DNA of 39,090 nucleotides from a bacterium (GCA_024206195.1 JAAGZO010000707.1:1-39090); one strand, 5' to 3'; positions 1 to 6,312 are shown, counted from the first letter of the stretch. Made by a program: numbers and translations. The notes: generated by a model from the letters alone, not told the origin.

Positions 1-141
1 AGCCATAGCCATAGCCAGAGCCAGAGCCATAGCCATAGCCATCGCCATAGCCAGAGCCAGAGCCAGAGCCATAGCCATCGCCATCGCCAGAGCCAGAGCC
101 ATCGCCAGAGCCAGAGCCAGAGCCATAGCCATCGCCATAGC
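1..141. repeat. Left copy of the 141-bp terminal direct repeat (circle overlap)
   Basis: These 141 bases match 38950-39090 exactly, compared base by base. A perfect repeat at both ends of a contig is the usual sign of a circular or terminally redundant molecule. The exact length of 141 equals a common maximum k-mer of metagenome assemblers, which suggests an assembly overlap rather than a biological terminal repeat; that part is inference. The repeat lies wholly within a low-complexity hexanucleotide array, so the true array length could differ from what is shown. Confidence 0.9.
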
Positions 142-163
142 CAGAGCCAGAGCCAGAGCCAGA
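1..163 (-). repeat. Hexanucleotide tandem array (GGC-TCT / GGC-TAT / GGC-GAT)
   Basis: On the minus strand the unit is GGC followed by TCT, TAT or GAT. On the circle it runs from 163 through the join to 38873, about 240 bp. The three alternative codons are one base-change neighbours (TCT to TAT to GAT). GGC-only Gly in an AT-rich genome suggests expansion by slippage or unequal recombination from a short founder. All three minus-strand frames stay open inside the array. Confidence 0.85.
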
Positions 164-190
164 AGCTTTACCTTTTGCTACTGTTCCCAT
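1..190 (-). CDS. Gly-X repeat protein, N-terminal part (gene continues across the circle join)
   Basis: The minus-strand ATG at 188-190 has an AGGAG seven bases upstream and overlaps the last codons of the upstream gene by 13 bases, so it is probably translated by coupling. The protein starts MGTVAKGKAS and then alternates Gly with Ser, Tyr or Asp. On the circle it continues at 38949 and stops at 38870-38872, giving 89 residues in all. Gly is always GGC, and the alternate residue is TCT, TAT or GAT, with a single GCT. There is no recognisable domain; the composition suggests a flexible, secreted or surface-exposed low-complexity tail. It follows a DUF6948-like gene, a family I recall as often associated with such Gly-rich tails. 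Function unknown; the reading frame is well supported by start signal, coupling and frame continuity. Confidence 0.7.
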   Translation of the reverse strand, partial: MGTVAKGKASGSGSGSGYGDGYGSGSGSGDGSGSGDGDGYGSGSGSGYGDGYGYGSGSGYGYG

Positions 191-555
191 ACCTTCACTC
201 CTGTTATGGATTTTTTTGCCTTCTCAGTACAACACAAAACCTCAACCACTTCTGTTAATTCAATTTCATCAACTTCACATGGGAATTTACATGAATCAGG
301 CTTATTAGTCCCTTCCATTGCCAGTTGTGACAATGAGGATGCTCCATCCCAATACCATATTCTACGGGCTTTTTTAATTGTAGCTTCTTTACCATTTCTG
401 CTTGCTATATATCCAGCAAATACACCAGCGGAATACGTTCGGACAATACAGTATTTCATACCATCCATTGATTCAGCGGGTGAATTGGTTTTAATAGAAT
501 CTTTCCTGACGTACTCAACGCCATTGACCTCTATTTCGTTTATATCTGTTTTCAT
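178..555 (-). CDS. DUF6948-like phage protein
   Basis: A 125-residue protein whose central block (a Y-C-I-V-R-T-Y-S-A-G-V-F segment at about residues 35-46, then an R-R-I-W-Y-W-x-G-A-S-S-L-S-Q-L-A stretch, then a K-F-P-x-E-V segment) I recognise from memory as the DUF6948 family of phage and prophage proteins of unknown function. The start has AAGGAG about six bases upstream. The stop lies inside the start region of the Gly-X gene. It sits in the leftward operon downstream of a glycosyltransferase. The conserved aromatic-rich core suggests a folded small domain, possibly sugar- or surface-related, but no activity can be read from it. Confidence 0.7.
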   Translation of the reverse strand: MKTDINEIEVNGVEYVRKDSIKTNSPAESMDGMKYCIVRTYSAGVFAGYIASRNGKEATIKKARRIWYWDGASSLSQLAMEGTNKPDSCKFPCEVDEIELTEVVEVLCCTEKAKKSITGVKVWEQ

Positions 556-587
556 TTTGACTCCTTTTGTTGTGCCGTTATTGGCTG

Positions 588-767
588 TTAAACTGTCTGT
601 GGTTCAATATACTTACTGCAGGGTTTAAATTGGCTGAAATTGATACAGACCTTCGATGATCCACATTGATAATTGGATTCCAATGCTCTCTGCAATAATC
701 CTTTTTTGCAAGTTGAACAGCTCTTCTTTGTCCAATCTATTTTTATGGGGCACATCCATTCGCTCAT
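588..767 (-). CDS. Small Cys-rich protein
   Basis: A 59-residue frame from ATG at 765-767 to TAA at 588-590, with AAGG six to seven bases upstream of the start. It contains seven Cys in a spread pattern (residue 6, a C-S-T-C pair, then C-G, C-I and a P-C), compatible with one or two metal-binding knuckles. It fills the gap between the glycosyltransferase gene and the DUF6948-like gene on the same strand. I do not recognise the family; metal binding is inferred from Cys spacing alone. Confidence 0.6.
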   Translation of the reverse strand: MSEWMCPIKIDWTKKSCSTCKKGLLQRALESNYQCGSSKVCINFSQFKPCSKYIEPQTV

Positions 768-777
768 GATTTTTCCT

Positions 778-1638
778 TTATTTATTGTTTAAAACCATAT
801 CCATATAGTCAGGATACAGCTTTTTGAATTTGGTTAATTGTTGTTCATTATTTACAATAGCGTTTAACGTGTTAATGCCAACTACTAAAAGCGCATATCT
901 GTAATCCTCCAGATCGGTTTTGGTTTCCAGATACCGGAATAGTTCAAGATGTTGAAGTCCGTATTCACTCCAGAACTTAACATTATCTGTGCTTGTATCA
1001 TACCATCTGCCCTTCGGGTGCTTTCTGTAGGATGCCATTTCATCTGGTAGGAATCCAACCTTTCCTATTTCAGCATGGAGAAGGTGAAGATAATGATCGC
1101 CGGGGATTATTGTATAGCCGAAATCCTTTTTAAACTCTTCAAAAGAACCCCATCTCCAACGGTAAACTACACTGTTAATCTGCATATAGTTTTGTTTTGC
1201 AAGGGCTTTGAACTCCAAAAAAGGAACACAGCTTTCCGGGAATGAGTGTGGTTTTATGCTCCCATCCTCCCAAAATACTTTGACCGGATGAAAGCACATT
1301 GAGCAATCTTTGTTCTTTTCAAGGAAATCAACCTGTTTCTGAAGTTTGAGCGGATCGGTGAAAAAGTCATCACCTTCACAAATAGAGATATACTCCCCTT
1401 TTGCTCTTGATATGATATCCATCAGATTCCTTCTACCGCCTAAATTCTTACCTCTAAAGACAACGGTTAAGCGGGGATCTGAATAAGAGCGGAGAATGTC
1501 AGAAGTGCCGTCTGTTGAAGAATCATCACCAACTATGATTTCAATAGGAAATGTTGTTTTCTGCATCAAAAAGCTTTCAACAGCCTCAGAAATGAACTTT
1601 ACCTGATTATAGGTTATGCAACAGATTGATAGTTTCAT
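778..1638 (-). CDS. Glycosyltransferase family 2 (GT-A fold)
   Basis: A 286-residue protein with the family 2 signature in order: N-terminal beta strand ICCITYNQ (5-12), helix with A-V-E-S-F-L-M-Q (19-26), nucleotide-sugar motif V-G-D-D-S-S-T-D-G-T (36-45), and the metal-binding DxD variant E-G-D-D (88-91). Family members transfer a sugar from a nucleotide-sugar donor. The acceptor cannot be read from sequence. It overlaps the start of the upstream peptidase gene's end by four bases and lies in the same leftward operon as the DUF6948-like and Gly-X genes. It resembles bacterial surface-polysaccharide enzymes, so virion decoration or alteration of host glycans are both possible. Confidence 0.85.
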   Translation of the reverse strand: MKLSICCITYNQVKFISEAVESFLMQKTTFPIEIIVGDDSSTDGTSDILRSYSDPRLTVVFRGKNLGGRRNLMDIISRAKGEYISICEGDDFFTDPLKLQKQVDFLEKNKDCSMCFHPVKVFWEDGSIKPHSFPESCVPFLEFKALAKQNYMQINSVVYRWRWGSFEEFKKDFGYTIIPGDHYLHLLHAEIGKVGFLPDEMASYRKHPKGRWYDTSTDNVKFWSEYGLQHLELFRYLETKTDLEDYRYALLVVGINTLNAIVNNEQQLTKFKKLYPDYMDMVLNNK

Positions 1639-1931
1639 TTGGGGTTAAATTCCAAATGGAGACAGTATTTTGACTTCACAACATCAAAATTCTCACCAAG
1701 TTTCTTTTGTAATTTGTTGATTACCTCTATTTTAACAGTATCGCTCATATCACGGCTTCTAAGGTCTATTGCAAGTCCAACATAATGCAATGACCCTCTC
1801 CTATGCTTTCCCTCCATACAGCTTGTTAAAACGCACTCAAGGCCATACTCCTGATAGATGCGGTCAGCTATCATCAGAGCGTATACCATCTCAGGGCGAA
1901 TCCCTGCTATTTTTACTCCCGATTTTATCAT
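1635..1931 (-). CDS. M15-type zinc peptidase, probable endolysin
   Basis: A 98-residue protein with the LAS/M15 metallopeptidase pattern: S-L-H-Y-x-G-x-A-I-D (47-56) gives zinc ligands H49 and D56, and the C-terminal L-H-L-E (91-94) gives the third ligand H92. Phage members cut peptide cross-links in peptidoglycan; VanY and D-Ala-D-Ala carboxypeptidases are relatives. The start has a strong GGAGG five bases upstream. It is short for the family (usually 120-180 residues) but contains all visible ligands. There is no signal peptide or cell-wall-binding domain. It is the only clear lytic enzyme in the genome, and it lies in the leftward operon rather than beside the tail genes. Confidence 0.8.
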   Translation of the reverse strand: MIKSGVKIAGIRPEMVYALMIADRIYQEYGLECVLTSCMEGKHRRGSLHYVGLAIDLRSRDMSDTVKIEVINKLQKKLGENFDVVKSKYCLHLEFNPK

Positions 1932-2140
1932 AATTCCTCCGGTGGTTGTTTAAAGCACAAGTGTGTTTCTATAACATTATCTTCAAAAGTTCCATAATCT
2001 TTTTCCATATAGTCAAAATCAAAACATATTTCAGGAGAATGCATCCCGTATGGTCTACCATCATCAGTAGCCGATATCGTAACTTTATATTTTCCCATAA
2101 GGATGTTTAGCTCCGAGAAAAACTTTTCACTTCTGTTCAT
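1928..2140 (-). CDS. Small hypothetical protein
   Basis: About 70 residues, acidic, with an S-E-K-F-F-S-E-L-N start and a C-terminal Cys near the end. Two adjacent ATG codons exist (2143 and 2140). The AGGAGC lies two bases from the first and five from the second, so the second is the better start. The stop overlaps the peptidase start by four bases. I do not recognise the family. Confidence 0.6.
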   Translation of the reverse strand: MNRSEKFFSELNILMGKYKVTISATDDGRPYGMHSPEICFDFDYMEKDYGTFEDNVIETHLCFKQPPEEL

Positions 2141-2180
2141 CATTGCTCCTTAAGTACTTCTAAAACTGCTTCCATGACTT

Positions 2181-2657
2181 TTAAACTACGTGTTTCCATG
2201 TTTGTTTAGCTACAACTCGATAAATAGTGTTTTGTGCAACATTAAATATATCTCCCAATATTTTACAATTAAGCCCTTCTCTATCGTATGACGCTCTTAT
2301 TGCTCTGACATCGTGAACGGTCAGCTTTTCGTTTCCACACCTTTTACCCTTCATGGAGGCGGTTCCATGTTTTATTTTATCCTTCATATTTTCGGCATGG
2401 GTATCCCATTTTAGATTTTCTAAATTATTATTCAACCTATTACCATCAATATGACAACATTCCATTCCTTCTGGACATTTCCCCCCGAAAGATTCTAAAA
2501 CTAGTCTGTGTATGTTTTTATTCTTTCCATCAAGTCCTACTATTAAATATCCTTTATCATTTAAAATTGGTTTTAATATTTTAGCACGCATTCTTTTAAG
2601 AGAGACAACAGTTCCATCCATACTTATTAAATAATCGGGGTGTTCTTTTATTCTCAT
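2181..2657 (-). CDS. HNH homing endonuclease with NUMOD4-like and HTH parts
   Basis: A 158-residue protein with three parts: an N-terminal NUMOD4-like segment (about 1-30), an HNH core (H50, then C-C-H-I-D-G-N-R-L-N-N at 67-77, then N-L-K-W at 81-84), and a C-terminal helix-turn-helix (about 108-155) typical of phage free-standing HNH enzymes. These enzymes nick or cut DNA at specific sites and spread themselves into related phages. It sits between unrelated small genes with a four-base overlap on its 5' side, as expected for a mobile intruder in an operon. GAGAGG upstream supports the start. Confidence 0.85.
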   Translation of the reverse strand: MRIKEHPDYLISMDGTVVSLKRMRAKILKPILNDKGYLIVGLDGKNKNIHRLVLESFGGKCPEGMECCHIDGNRLNNNLENLKWDTHAENMKDKIKHGTASMKGKRCGNEKLTVHDVRAIRASYDREGLNCKILGDIFNVAQNTIYRVVAKQTWKHVV

Positions 2658-2968
2658 ATCTTTAACCTCTCTATTATTTTGTCTAAAACATCCGGTAAAT
2701 CTTTAAGTAATTTTTCACCAAATCCAGTATAACCAGACCATTGCATCTTTTCCCAATATTCTCTTTCTGGAACAGGTAGTTTTTCCCACACTTCAGCAAA
2801 CTGCTTGTGGTCTGTATCGGGGCGAAATTCATTGAATTGCAGTTCAGCCGTCCCAAAATCAGTATTTCTTTCAAAAACCTCAAAACCCGTTTCCCTCCAA
2901 GGGTCACGTTTATATACAACACGCCACCCCATCCACTCAGCTAAAAACTTCTTATCTTCAATATTCAT
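2654..2968 (-). CDS. Small phage protein, possible ABA-sandwich type
   Basis: A 104-residue protein starting MNIEDKKFLAEWMGW. The start at 2968 has GGAGG six bases upstream; a frame extension to 3019 exists but has no such signal. The L-A-E-W-M-G-W start followed by an F-R-P-D-T-D-H segment recalls a family of small phage proteins given an ABA-sandwich fold, an identification from memory and only moderate. Its stop overlaps the HNH start by four bases. No catalytic residues are visible. Confidence 0.6.
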   Translation of the reverse strand: MNIEDKKFLAEWMGWRVVYKRDPWRETGFEVFERNTDFGTAELQFNEFRPDTDHKQFAEVWEKLPVPEREYWEKMQWSGYTGFGEKLLKDLPDVLDKIIERLKI

Positions 2969-3215
2969 CCCTATCCTCCGGTTCTCTACTATCCACATTA
3001 CTCTCCTCATAATCCTCAATACACTCCTCAGTCAACTCTTCACACTGTTCCTTACTCAGACTCTTCAGTATATCCACTTCACCCCACATCACGGATTGAA
3101 TCTCTGCACAGGCTGGATAGGATGGATCAATTCTGGTTTCCTTCTGGCCGTGTTCGTATTCGTAATTAACGGTGATGTCTATATCTAATGTTATTCCGGT
3201 TTCAAATTCGCTCAT
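2958..3215 (-). CDS. Acidic hypothetical protein
   Basis: An 85-residue, strongly acidic protein. Its N-terminal part alternates hydrophobic and polar residues (beta-rich), and its C-terminal 30 residues are mostly Glu, Asp and Ser. Similar small acidic proteins are common in phage early operons. Its stop overlaps the next gene's start by 11 bases. No family recognised. Confidence 0.55.
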   Translation of the reverse strand: MSEFETGITLDIDITVNYEYEHGQKETRIDPSYPACAEIQSVMWGEVDILKSLSKEQCEELTEECIEDYEESNVDSREPEDRDEY

Positions 3216-3221
3216 TATTTC

Positions 3222-3341
3222 TCACAAGTTAAAGTATTTAAAAGTTACCAAACATATCCCCAAAGCCACAATAAGCGGTATGATACAGCTTTTGAGGCAT
3301 TCTAATACTATATGGTTGGTTTTGATGTTTAGGGGTTGCAT
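3222..3341 (-). CDS. Small single-span membrane protein
   Basis: A 39-residue frame whose ATG (3339-3341) directly follows the TAA of the repeat-protein gene, so re-initiation is likely; there is no strong ribosome binding site. Residues about 19-34 (C-I-I-P-L-I-V-A-L-G-I-C-L-V-T-F) form one hydrophobic span with a charged N-terminal side. It lies three genes ahead of the M15 peptidase, so a role in lysis is possible but unproven. Confidence 0.45.
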   Translation of the reverse strand: MQPLNIKTNHIVLECLKSCIIPLIVALGICLVTFKYFNL

Positions 3342-4229
3342 TTATTTCACTACCGTAAATTTTCCACGTTTCAATTTATACCATGTATCTTCTTTGATTT
3401 TCTTTCCATCGATCTTAACTGATTTTACACATACTGGATCACCGTTCTTATATTCGGCAAGTGTTATCCACGATCCTTTTTTCCCTTTTATTATTCCATT
3501 GATACCGATGTTTGCGCCAACAGATTTTTCGCCATTAACTTCCAGCTGAGCGGAGTGTCCTGATGATGCCAGCTGAGCGGAGCGTCCTGATGATGCCAGC
3601 TGAGCGCAGTCTCCTGATGATGCCAGCTTAGCGCAGTCTCCTGATGATGCCAGCTGAGCGTAGTCTCCTGATGATGCCAGCTGAGCGGAGCGTCCTGATG
3701 ATGCCAGCTTAGCGTAGTCTCCTGATGATGCCAGCTTAGCGTAGTCTCCTGATGATGCCAGCTGAGCGGAGTGTCCTGATGATGCCAGCTTAGCGGAGCA
3801 TCCTGATGATGCCAGCTGAGCGGAGTGTCCTGATGATGCCAGCTGAGCGCAGTCTCCTGATGATGCCAGCTGAGCGGAGCGTCCTGAATCTTTTTTCTTT
3901 TTACAAATATCTAGCAGGAAATCAACCGAGCATTCAACAAATGATTTTAATGATAATTTCGTTCCAATCTTTATTTTAGTTGTGGATAGCTTGGAGTCAT
4001 CATCATTTTTATCTATATCCCCAATAGCTTCAACTTTGGAAAACTCACTATTGCATAAATCATAATAATTCAAAACATCAAGAGGATTTTCGCACATATG
4101 AAAACCTGATTGACAGCATGAGGCTTTTTCTTCTTCATAAGTTTCACCGACTTTGAATTTATGGCCTTTGCACTCCATTCCTTTATCATATGCCTTGTAT
4201 CCTTTTATTGTTTTTGGCTTCTTTTTCAT
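3342..4229 (-). CDS. DUF7666-like protein with C-terminal 9-residue tandem repeats
   Basis: A 295-residue protein starting MKKKPKTIKGYKAYDKGM. ATG 4229 is preferred over in-frame codons up to 4376, because those overlap a separate small gene and the N-terminal domain begins here. Residues 1-100 carry the K-G-Y-K-A-Y-D/K-G/F-H-M-C-E-N-P-L-D-V-L-x-Y-Y pattern that I recall as DUF7666 of phage proteins. Then come thirteen 9-residue units of the form A-[QK]-L-A-S-S-G-x-y, probably a beta-helix or solenoid, and a short C-terminal domain (E-V-N-G-E-K-S-V to the end). Function unknown. A repeat solenoid in a phage often implies an exposed, variable binding surface. Confidence 0.75.
   Translation of the reverse strand: MKKKPKTIKGYKAYDKGMECKGHKFKVGETYEEEKASCCQSGFHMCENPLDVLNYYDLCNSEFSKVEAIGDIDKNDDDSKLSTTKIKIGTKLSLKSFVECSVDFLLDICKKKKDSGRSAQLASSGDCAQLASSGHSAQLASSGCSAKLASSGHSAQLASSGDYAKLASSGDYAKLASSGRSAQLASSGDYAQLASSGDCAKLASSGDCAQLASSGRSAQLASSGHSAQLEVNGEKSVGANIGINGIIKGKKGSWITLAEYKNGDPVCVKSVKIDGKKIKEDTWYKLKRGKFTVVK
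3543..3887 (-). repeat. 27-bp coding tandem repeat, about 13 units
   Basis: The unit on the minus strand is GCT, CAG or AAG, CTG GCA TCA TCA GGA, then two variable codons. The first variable codon is GAC, CGC, CAC or TGC and the second is TGC, TAC or TCC. Only five combinations occur: Asp-Cys, Asp-Tyr, Arg-Ser, His-Ser and Cys-Ser. The other codons are identical in all units, showing recent amplification. The array is protein-coding throughout, so it is not a CRISPR. Confidence 0.9.
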
Positions 4230-4311
4230 TTCAATCCCTTTCTTTGATAGAGGCCAGTGAAGCGGAAATACTGATTTTGGATTGCTTGGATAACTCCACC
4301 AGCCTCTATGG

Positions 4312-4464
4312 TTAAACTGATTTCCGCATACAAGTACACGGCTTATATCTTTTACAATTACAATTACTACACTCATATTGGGGTTTTTCTGTTGGCCTTG
4401 GACTTCTAGTGAAGTTGCTTGCCGAATTATTTTCCCATCTTTTTGTTAAATCTCTTTGATTCAT
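4312..4464 (-). CDS. Small Cys-cluster protein
   Basis: A 50-residue frame from ATG 4462-4464 to TAA 4312-4314 with AGGAG six to seven bases upstream. The N-terminal half is polar (MNQRDLTKRW start). The C-terminal half holds C-S-N-C-N-C then C-T-C, five Cys in 15 residues, compatible with a zinc-binding knuckle. It lies between the 90-residue gene upstream and the DUF7666-like gene downstream. Family not recognised. Confidence 0.6.
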   Translation of the reverse strand: MNQRDLTKRWENNSASNFTRSPRPTEKPQYECSNCNCKRYKPCTCMRKSV

Positions 4465-4472
4465 ATTGACTC

Positions 4473-4745
4473 CTATTTAATGTGTTCAATTTTGTGTAAT
4501 ATCATTGCCGCCAACCCCTGTTTTTCAGGATGACAGCATTCGTTCTTCATTGCAAATTCACATATAGATTTTATCTGGTCAATTAACGGTTCTTCATTTG
4601 GATCGGTTATCTCTCCCGTATCCAAATTGATAATGTGGTTTCCATCAATGCCATATTCCTTTAAGAGTTTATCACGGTACTGAGTGGATGAACCGCCAAA
4701 GACTTCACGCTTTAGTTCCTTGAGTTCTATTGGTAATAACCTCAT
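4473..4745 (-). CDS. Small hypothetical protein
   Basis: A 90-residue protein, start MRLLPIELKELKREVFGG, with mixed helix-forming sequence and a C-C-H-P segment near residue 68. It overlaps the upstream zinc-ribbon gene by four bases (ATGA). No family recognised. Confidence 0.6.
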   Translation of the reverse strand: MRLLPIELKELKREVFGGSSTQYRDKLLKEYGIDGNHIINLDTGEITDPNEEPLIDQIKSICEFAMKNECCHPEKQGLAAMILHKIEHIK

Positions 4746-4993
4746 GATTTATCTCCTTCCATACAATCTGCACACCAGATTTCATTATCAACATGAATAG
4801 CATCTTCCTTGTGGATTTTGTCATTGCATCCTATACAGGTAACTTCATTTTCACACTTTTCGCATACAGGGATTTCATCGTGCCATATAGCATCTGTAGT
4901 GCTGATTTCTTCTTCACAGGTCTGACACCAGGTGTAGTAGTCGTATTCATTTGGGCCGACTTGTTCTCTTCTTACGGGGTAGTTTTCACTCAT
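4742..4993 (-). CDS. Zinc-ribbon/LIM-like small protein
   Basis: An 83-residue protein starting MSENYPVRRE. ATG 4993 has AGGAG seven bases upstream, better than the in-frame codon at 5020. It has four C-x-x-C pairs (C-Q-T-C, C-E-K-C, C-I-G-C, C-A-D-C), with histidines between, as in LIM-type or treble zinc ribbons. It is the first gene of the leftward operon, directly behind its promoter, so it may be an early regulatory or host-interaction protein. No catalytic motif. Confidence 0.7.
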   Translation of the reverse strand: MSENYPVRREQVGPNEYDYYTWCQTCEEEISTTDAIWHDEIPVCEKCENEVTCIGCNDKIHKEDAIHVDNEIWCADCMEGDKS

Positions 4994-5032
4994 GATATCT
5001 CCTTTATTTGTTATTTCCAAGTTCCTGTATTG

Positions 5033-5061
5033 AATATAACACCATTATTCATTAAATGCAA
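5033..5061 (-). promoter_or_regulatory. Leftward sigma70-type promoter
   Basis: On the minus strand, TTGCAT (5056-5061), a 17-base spacer, then TATATT (5033-5038). It lies about 40 bases ahead of the first leftward gene. The -35 overlaps a palindromic operator-like site. Confidence 0.65.
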
Positions 5062-5073
5062 GTATTATTTGCA
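5057..5073. promoter_or_regulatory. Operator-like palindrome, site 1
   Basis: TGCAAGTATTATTTGCA is a 17-base dyad matching its own reverse complement at 14 positions. It covers the -35 of the leftward promoter, where a bound repressor would block it. Confidence 0.5.
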
Positions 5074-5092
5074 AAAAGATTAAAAAAAATAA

Positions 5093-5110
5093 TTTGCAAA
5101 ATAACTTGAC
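5093..5110. promoter_or_regulatory. Operator-like site 2
   Basis: TTTGCAAAATAACTTGAC resembles the reverse complement of site 1 with one base missing in the centre. It runs into the -35 of the rightward promoter. Two related half-site patterns over the two -35 boxes suggest control by one protein, most simply the HTH protein encoded at 5162. Confidence 0.45.
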
Positions 5111-5134
5111 TATTATCTGCTCATGTATTATAAT
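5106..5134 (+). promoter_or_regulatory. Rightward near-consensus sigma70 promoter
   Basis: TTGACT (5106-5111), 17-base spacer, TATAAT (5129-5134). This is the best match to consensus in the window and sits about 28 bases ahead of the HTH gene. Confidence 0.8.
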
Positions 5135-5161
5135 AAGGGAAATCATTTAAACGGAGACAAA

Positions 5162-5359
5162 ATGAAAGACATCAGAAGAAAAGCAACAAAAGCAATGAAG
5201 ATTGCACGGGAAAAAGGACTATCTCAAGGGTACGTCTGCATGAAAATGGGTGTAAGCATCCCAACACTCAGGGAAGTAATCCAGAACGGGAATCTTCCCC
5301 TGAACCCGAAAAAGAAAAACAGTATTAAGAGATGGATTAAAAAACAGTTGGGGTTATAA
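5162..5359 (+). CDS. Small helix-turn-helix regulator
   Basis: A 65-residue basic protein starting MKDIRRKATKAM. ATG 5162 has GGAG about six bases upstream; the in-frame ATG at 5123 lies inside the promoter and is rejected. Residues about 17-40 (G-L-S-Q-G-Y-V-C-M-K-M-G-V-S-I-P-T-L-R-E-V) fit a helix-turn-helix with the usual G-V-S turn. Its position just right of the divergent promoters suggests a Cro-like controller of both early operons. It is too small to be a self-cleaving CI-type repressor. Confidence 0.65.
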   Translation: MKDIRRKATKAMKIAREKGLSQGYVCMKMGVSIPTLREVIQNGNLPLNPKKKNSIKRWIKKQLGL

Positions 5360-5619
5360 TGAAAATCACATCAATAAAAAGAGTAATAAGCGATGGAAAC
5401 TATGGAAACATTGGTCTTGAGGCTGATATTGAAGACGGGGATGACATAACAAAACCAGGCATTGAATTAACAAAAAGGTGTCACGATACATTAAATGCTA
5501 TAGTTGAGAAAAGAAATGAAACAAGCATTCGCACTCATGAAGAAAATAAAATGCTTGATAAAGTAGAGGCACTAAAAAAAGCAATCCAGAAACATGAAAT
5601 TAGCGATTTACCATTTTAA
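5359..5619 (+). CDS. Small protein upstream of the ERF gene
   Basis: An 86-residue protein starting MKITSIKRVISDGNYGNI, with a beta-rich first half and a charged helical second half. Its ATG overlaps the stop of the HTH gene by one base (TAATG). Short proteins with this start are common directly ahead of single-strand annealing protein genes in phages, so a recombination accessory role is plausible. No motif proves it. Confidence 0.6.
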   Translation: MKITSIKRVISDGNYGNIGLEADIEDGDDITKPGIELTKRCHDTLNAIVEKRNETSIRTHEENKMLDKVEALKKAIQKHEISDLPF

Positions 5620-5632
5620 ATAAGGAGCCAAA

Positions 5633-6244
5633 ATGAACACAATGTCCGAAGCCATAAACGAACTCGTTAAAGCACTGATTGACGCTCAAGCCGAATTCGA
5701 CCCGATAAAGAAGAAAGCTGAAAACCCGTTCTTCAAATCCAAATACGCTACCCTTGATGAAGTAATAGCCTGTACTAAAGCTGGATTGGCGAATAATGGC
5801 CTAGCAGTTTCCCAACTTCCGACAGGTGATTCTGTTAAGACTTTGCTCATGCACACTTCAGGTCAATGGATTTGCGCTGATACAGATTTGTGCATTGAAA
5901 AAAAGACCCCACAGGGGCAGGGAAGCAGTATCAGTTATGCCCGGCGTTATGGAATTTCCGCAATTTTGAACGTTTGCTCTGAACCCGATGACGATGGGAA
6001 TGAAGCCCAAAAAGCAGCAAAGAAAAAAGCCCCCTCAGTTGCCGAAGTCCAGAAGATGAAAGAAGAGTTGTCTCTTAATGAAATCACAAGCAAGATGAGC
6101 TTTTGGGAATTCATGCGGGATAATTACAAATCAACAGCAATTGAGATCCACGAACTGAATAAAACTCAACTGGTTTGGATGTACGAGAATATCAAAAAGT
6201 TAGAGAAAGAGTTCAGCAAATATGAAGAACCTGTAATGAATTAA
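5633..6244 (+). CDS. erf: ERF-family single-strand annealing protein
   Basis: A 203-residue protein. Residues about 5-130 match the ERF family: L-x-K-A-L-x-x-A-Q near the start, then the N-P-F-F-K-S-K-Y-A-T-L-D-E-V block (about 31-44), then a G-x-S-I-S-Y-A-R-R-Y-G-I block around residue 100. ERF proteins anneal complementary single strands and, in P22, circularise incoming DNA. The start has AAGGAG about six bases upstream. The C-terminal 60 residues are charged and variable, as usual. Host range is not implied by this family. Confidence 0.9.
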   Translation: MNTMSEAINELVKALIDAQAEFDPIKKKAENPFFKSKYATLDEVIACTKAGLANNGLAVSQLPTGDSVKTLLMHTSGQWICADTDLCIEKKTPQGQGSSISYARRYGISAILNVCSEPDDDGNEAQKAAKKKAPSVAEVQKMKEELSLNEITSKMSFWEFMRDNYKSTAIEIHELNKTQLVWMYENIKKLEKEFSKYEEPVMN

Positions 6245-6250
6245 CCCACG

Positions 6251-6312
6251 CTCCCCGGACTGAACCCAACCGTTTCTACCTTTTCTAACAGTCTGGGGGG
6301 CATCAACAAAGG
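6251..6312 (+). ncRNA. Leader hairpin with possible SD-pairing loop
   Basis: In the 77-base gap after erf, 6251-6262 pairs with 6289-6300 in a 12-bp stem (two G-U pairs) with a 26-base loop. The loop's CCTTT (6279-6283) can pair with AAAGG (6308-6312) in the ribosome binding site of the next gene, making an H-type pseudoknot. It shares GGACTGAAC with the structured leader at 7890. There is no U-run, so it is not an intrinsic terminator. Confidence 0.5.

Noticed and set aside
206..628. Plus-strand frame opposite the DUF6948-like gene
   Set aside because: Shadow frame with no ribosome binding site, antisense to a well-supported gene.
3543..3887. CRISPR array
   Set aside because: Units are contiguous 27-bp coding repeats without spacers, in frame with a DUF7666-like protein.
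3342..4229. Diversity-generating retroelement target
   Set aside because: No reverse transcriptase or template repeat in the genome, and the changes are not confined to adenine positions.
4229..4376. Longer start for the repeat protein
   Set aside because: The extension overlaps a separate 50-residue gene with a good ribosome binding site and adds no domain.
5162..5359. Lysogeny repressor
   Set aside because: Only 65 residues with no C-terminal dimer or protease domain, and no integrase or attachment site anywhere in the window.
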